Assembly (NCBI GenBank): GCA_038324385.1
Contig: JBBQHX010000164.1
Coordinates: 1-8,293, forward strand
Reading direction: 5' to 3'
Source: JBBQHX01 sp038324385
GTDB lineage: Bacteria > Gemmatimonadota > Gemmatimonadetes > Gemmatimonadales > Gemmatimonadaceae
Length of the DNA stretch: 8,293 nucleotides
Part shown: in pieces, positions 6,620 through 8,293 of the stretch
How the letters are laid out: every line of letters begins with the position of its first letter
Position numbering within the stretch: position 1 is the stretch's first letter
Position numbers and translations under genes: made by a program
Notes under the pieces: generated by a model
The model's input: only the letters and a program-made list of their open reading frames with translations
Databases searched by the model: none
Told to the model about the DNA's origin: nothing

Positions 6620-7108
6620 ATGGTGAACGACGCGCCCCGGCCGCGCATGCAGGATTCGGTACGCCTCTCCGCATCAAGCGTCACCGCCGCCGCGCTTGGC
6701 TCGCTCGAGGCGCTGGTGATCGAAGCCTTGTGGGAGCTCACGGTTCCGGCACCGGCCACGGTCGTGCACCGACACGTCCTGAAGCGTCACGACTGTGCGC
6801 TTCTTTCCGTGATCACCGTCGTGAACCGGCTCGTGGTCAAGGGGCTCGCGCGACGCGAGAAGCGCGACGACCTCCTGCATTATTCCGCGGTTTATGACCG
6901 CGAGGCGTTCACGGCACTGGTCTCGCGCCGCGTGGTTGAAGGAATTCTTTCCGTGGGGGTGGGCGCGATCGCCGCCTCGTTCGTGGATGTCCTCGCCGAA
7001 CGTGACCCCGCTCAGCTTGCCGAACTCGGGCGACTGGTCCGCCGACGCCTGGACGAACAGGCTGCGGGGCTCGAACCGCCGGAACAGCAGGGGCAGGAGG
7101 AGGGGTGA
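6620..7108 (+). CDS. BlaI/MecI/CopY-family transcriptional repressor
   Basis: A 162-residue winged-helix repressor. Residues about 27-95 follow the family pattern: LGSLEALVIEALWEL as first helix, then ATVVHRHVL, the recognition helix ALLSVITVVNRLVVKGL (about 60-76), and the wing REKRDDLLHYSAVYDREAF. Residues about 96-145 form the dimerisation helices, where BlaI proteins are cut by their partner protease. The C-terminal CxC...CxC hook by which CopY binds Cu or Zn is absent; the only cysteine is Cys59. Direct copper sensing of the CopY kind is therefore unlikely, and the signal probably comes from the M56 protease encoded next, whose GTG overlaps this stop (GTGA). Probable targets are its own operon and the divergent copB. 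The family call is strong; the targets are inference from position. Confidence 0.9.
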   Translation: MVNDAPRPRMQDSVRLSASSVTAAALGSLEALVIEALWELTVPAPATVVHRHVLKRHDCALLSVITVVNRLVVKGLARREKRDDLLHYSAVYDREAFTALVSRRVVEGILSVGVGAIAASFVDVLAERDPAQLAELGRLVRRRLDEQAAGLEPPEQQGQEEG

Positions 7109-8139
7109 CCCGACGACGCATCGGCTTTCTGGCCGAACGACTCGCCACGCGCGAGCAGGCGCACCGACGCCGGGTACTCGTCGGCCTCGGCGCGATCATC
7201 CTGTTGAGCGTGAGCCCCGTGGTCGCTCATCACGTCGCGGAGCGGGCCGACCTCGCGATTCGCGGCATCGACCATCTGGGCGTACTCTGCCTGACGGCGC
7301 TCCATCATCTCCTCGCGCCGATCCACCGGTTGTTTCATCTCCTGCTCGCAGCGGGGCTGGTCTATGCGCTGGTGGATCGTGCCCGCGCCTGGCTTCACCT
7401 GCGACGGCTCCTGGCACAGCTCGACGCGAGCGTGCCGCGGACTGACGACCCGTTCTGGACCGCGGCGACGCGCGCGGGCGTGGATCCGGCCGGTGTCCGC
7501 GTGGTCGACGACCTTCCGGTTCCGGCGTTCACGTCTGGCTGGACGCGTCCGGTGATCTACGCCGCACGGGTGCTGTCCTCGCGTCTGACGAGCGATCAAC
7601 TGGCTGCCGTGCTGGCGCATGAGGGGGCACATGTCGCACGGCGGGATCCGCTCCGTCTCTCGCTGATGCGTGTGTTCGCCTGCACGCTGTTCTGGCTTCC
7701 GGCGCTGCGCCGTCTGGCGGACGACATGGCCGATGAAGCCGAAATCGAGGCGGATGATGTGGCCGCAGGCGAACGCCCACTCGTGCTCGCGTCGGCGATT
7801 CTCGCGCTGGCCGAGTGGGCCACGTCACACCGGATGTCCGCGGCGGTTGTGCGGTTCCATCATCAGGACCTGGTCGCTCGCCGCGTTCGGCGGCTCGCCG
7901 GCGAGCCGGTGGCCCCGACGTCACGGCTCACCCGCCGCTCACTGATCGGCGCGGGCGCAGCGCTGGCGCTCGTCTGGGCTTCGGGCGTGATGATGGTGCA
8001 TCCACTGCCCGACGCCAGCCACGCCGATCACGCGGCGTCCCATCACTGCGACCATCCGGGGTTTGCCCCCGTCGCCCATCTCTTCTGCCTCGGCCGCGCC
8101 ACGCTCTCGCCCGGCGAGGACTGCCCGCACGGTGCGTAG
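7105..8139 (+). CDS. M56-family (BlaR1-like) membrane metalloprotease with His/Cys-rich sensor-like tail
   Basis: A 344-residue membrane zinc protease. Hydrophobic segments lie at about residues 24-42, 60-90 (one or two helices), 187-203 and 280-298. The zinc motif HEGAH (172-176) is in LAAVLAHEGAHVARRDPL, and Glu215 in EIEADD is the probable third ligand. In BlaR1/MecR1 the same domain is cytoplasmic and leads to cleavage of BlaI after an outer penicillin-binding domain binds drug. That domain is missing. Instead, after the last helix, residues 299-344 carry seven or more His and three Cys (HADHAASHHCDHPGF, HLFC, CPH), predicted to face outward. More His lie in the loop near 57-78. With copB next door, a metal-sensing role is likely. 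The GTG start at 7105 overlaps the repressor stop (GTGA) and has AGGAGG 4 bases upstream. Confidence 0.88.
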   Translation: MTRRRIGFLAERLATREQAHRRRVLVGLGAIILLSVSPVVAHHVAERADLAIRGIDHLGVLCLTALHHLLAPIHRLFHLLLAAGLVYALVDRARAWLHLRRLLAQLDASVPRTDDPFWTAATRAGVDPAGVRVVDDLPVPAFTSGWTRPVIYAARVLSSRLTSDQLAAVLAHEGAHVARRDPLRLSLMRVFACTLFWLPALRRLADDMADEAEIEADDVAAGERPLVLASAILALAEWATSHRMSAAVVRFHHQDLVARRVRRLAGEPVAPTSRLTRRSLIGAGAALALVWASGVMMVHPLPDASHADHAASHHCDHPGFAPVAHLFCLGRATLSPGEDCPHGA

Positions 8140-8293
8140 GGCGGCGACGTTTGAGTCGTCGAAATCGGTAGGAATGCGGCGCAGGTCGTCGACGGCGCAC
8201 TCACGCTGACATCTCCCCCGTCTGCCATCCTTCGGATTAACGGGTATCAGAGACTGCAGGCTCGCGTTGTGCTCCATGACGGATTACCTTTAC
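8140..8293. other. Non-coding or unassigned tail of the window
   Basis: Downstream of the M56 gene I see no supportable gene, RNA or strong terminator. A minus-strand frame opens at an ATG at 8277, but it runs back through the M56 gene in antisense and has no family likeness. The only short structures are a direct repeat GTCGTCGA at 8155-8162 and 8185-8192 and a 4-base stem ATCC-TTC-GGAT at 8227-8237. Confidence 0.5.

Noticed and set aside
5887..6897. A 336-codon open frame on the plus strand across the 5' half of copB and the divergent spacer
   Set aside because: It is antisense to copB, its translation is Arg/Gly/Glu-rich with no domain likeness, and it runs through the promoter region and into the repressor gene in another frame. 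It is a GC-rich shadow.
7105..8139. Beta-lactam resistance sensor BlaR1
   Set aside because: The M56 protease domain is similar, but the penicillin-binding sensor domain is absent and no beta-lactamase gene is present.
7939..8277. A 112-codon minus-strand frame starting in the non-coding tail
   Set aside because: Most of it is antisense to the M56 gene; the 5' part has no family likeness and no clear ribosome binding site. It cannot be excluded fully because the window ends nearby.

Overview
The window is high-GC bacterial DNA that codes densely on both strands. It holds two unrelated gene blocks that converge at about 4230-4288. The host cannot be fixed from the sequence. The hydrogenase type, GC content and the BlaI/M56 pair would fit Chloroflexota, Gemmatimonadota, Acidobacteriota or Actinomycetota, and I do not choose among them.

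Block 1 (1-4230, plus strand) is the 3' part of a [NiFe]-hydrogenase operon. It starts inside the large-subunit gene, which looks like the group 1h type (high-affinity, atmospheric H2-oxidising) and carries the C-terminal Ni-binding motif DPCMPC. Five accessory genes follow: a divergent relative of the maturation proteases that lacks their metal ligands; a NifU-like/Rieske-like fusion in which both metal-binding motifs are altered; an apparently intact HyaD/HupD-type maturation protease; a small winged-helix-like protein with a Cys/His-rich tail; and a CooC-type MinD-superfamily ATPase with the deviant Walker A and the CxC metal site. The first four junctions are 4-base stop/start overlaps (GTGA or ATGA), so translation is probably coupled. 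The set reads as a dedicated maturation and electron-transfer module for the hydrogenase. The small subunit would lie upstream, and no hypA-hypF genes are visible here.

Block 2 (4288-8139) is a copper/silver resistance locus. A CopB-type P1B-3 ATPase (CPH motif, His-rich N-terminus) lies on the minus strand. It is divergent from a two-gene plus-strand operon that encodes a BlaI/MecI/CopY-family repressor and an M56 (BlaR1-like) membrane metalloprotease. The protease has no beta-lactam sensor domain but ends in a His/Cys-rich extracytoplasmic tail. The repressor lacks the CopY cysteine hook. The simplest model is that the protease tail senses metal, the protease inactivates the repressor, and copB is released. 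The 148-base divergent spacer holds an AT-rich inverted repeat that is a candidate operator.

The last 154 bases (8140-8293) show no supportable gene. No tRNA, rRNA, CRISPR array or insertion sequence was found.
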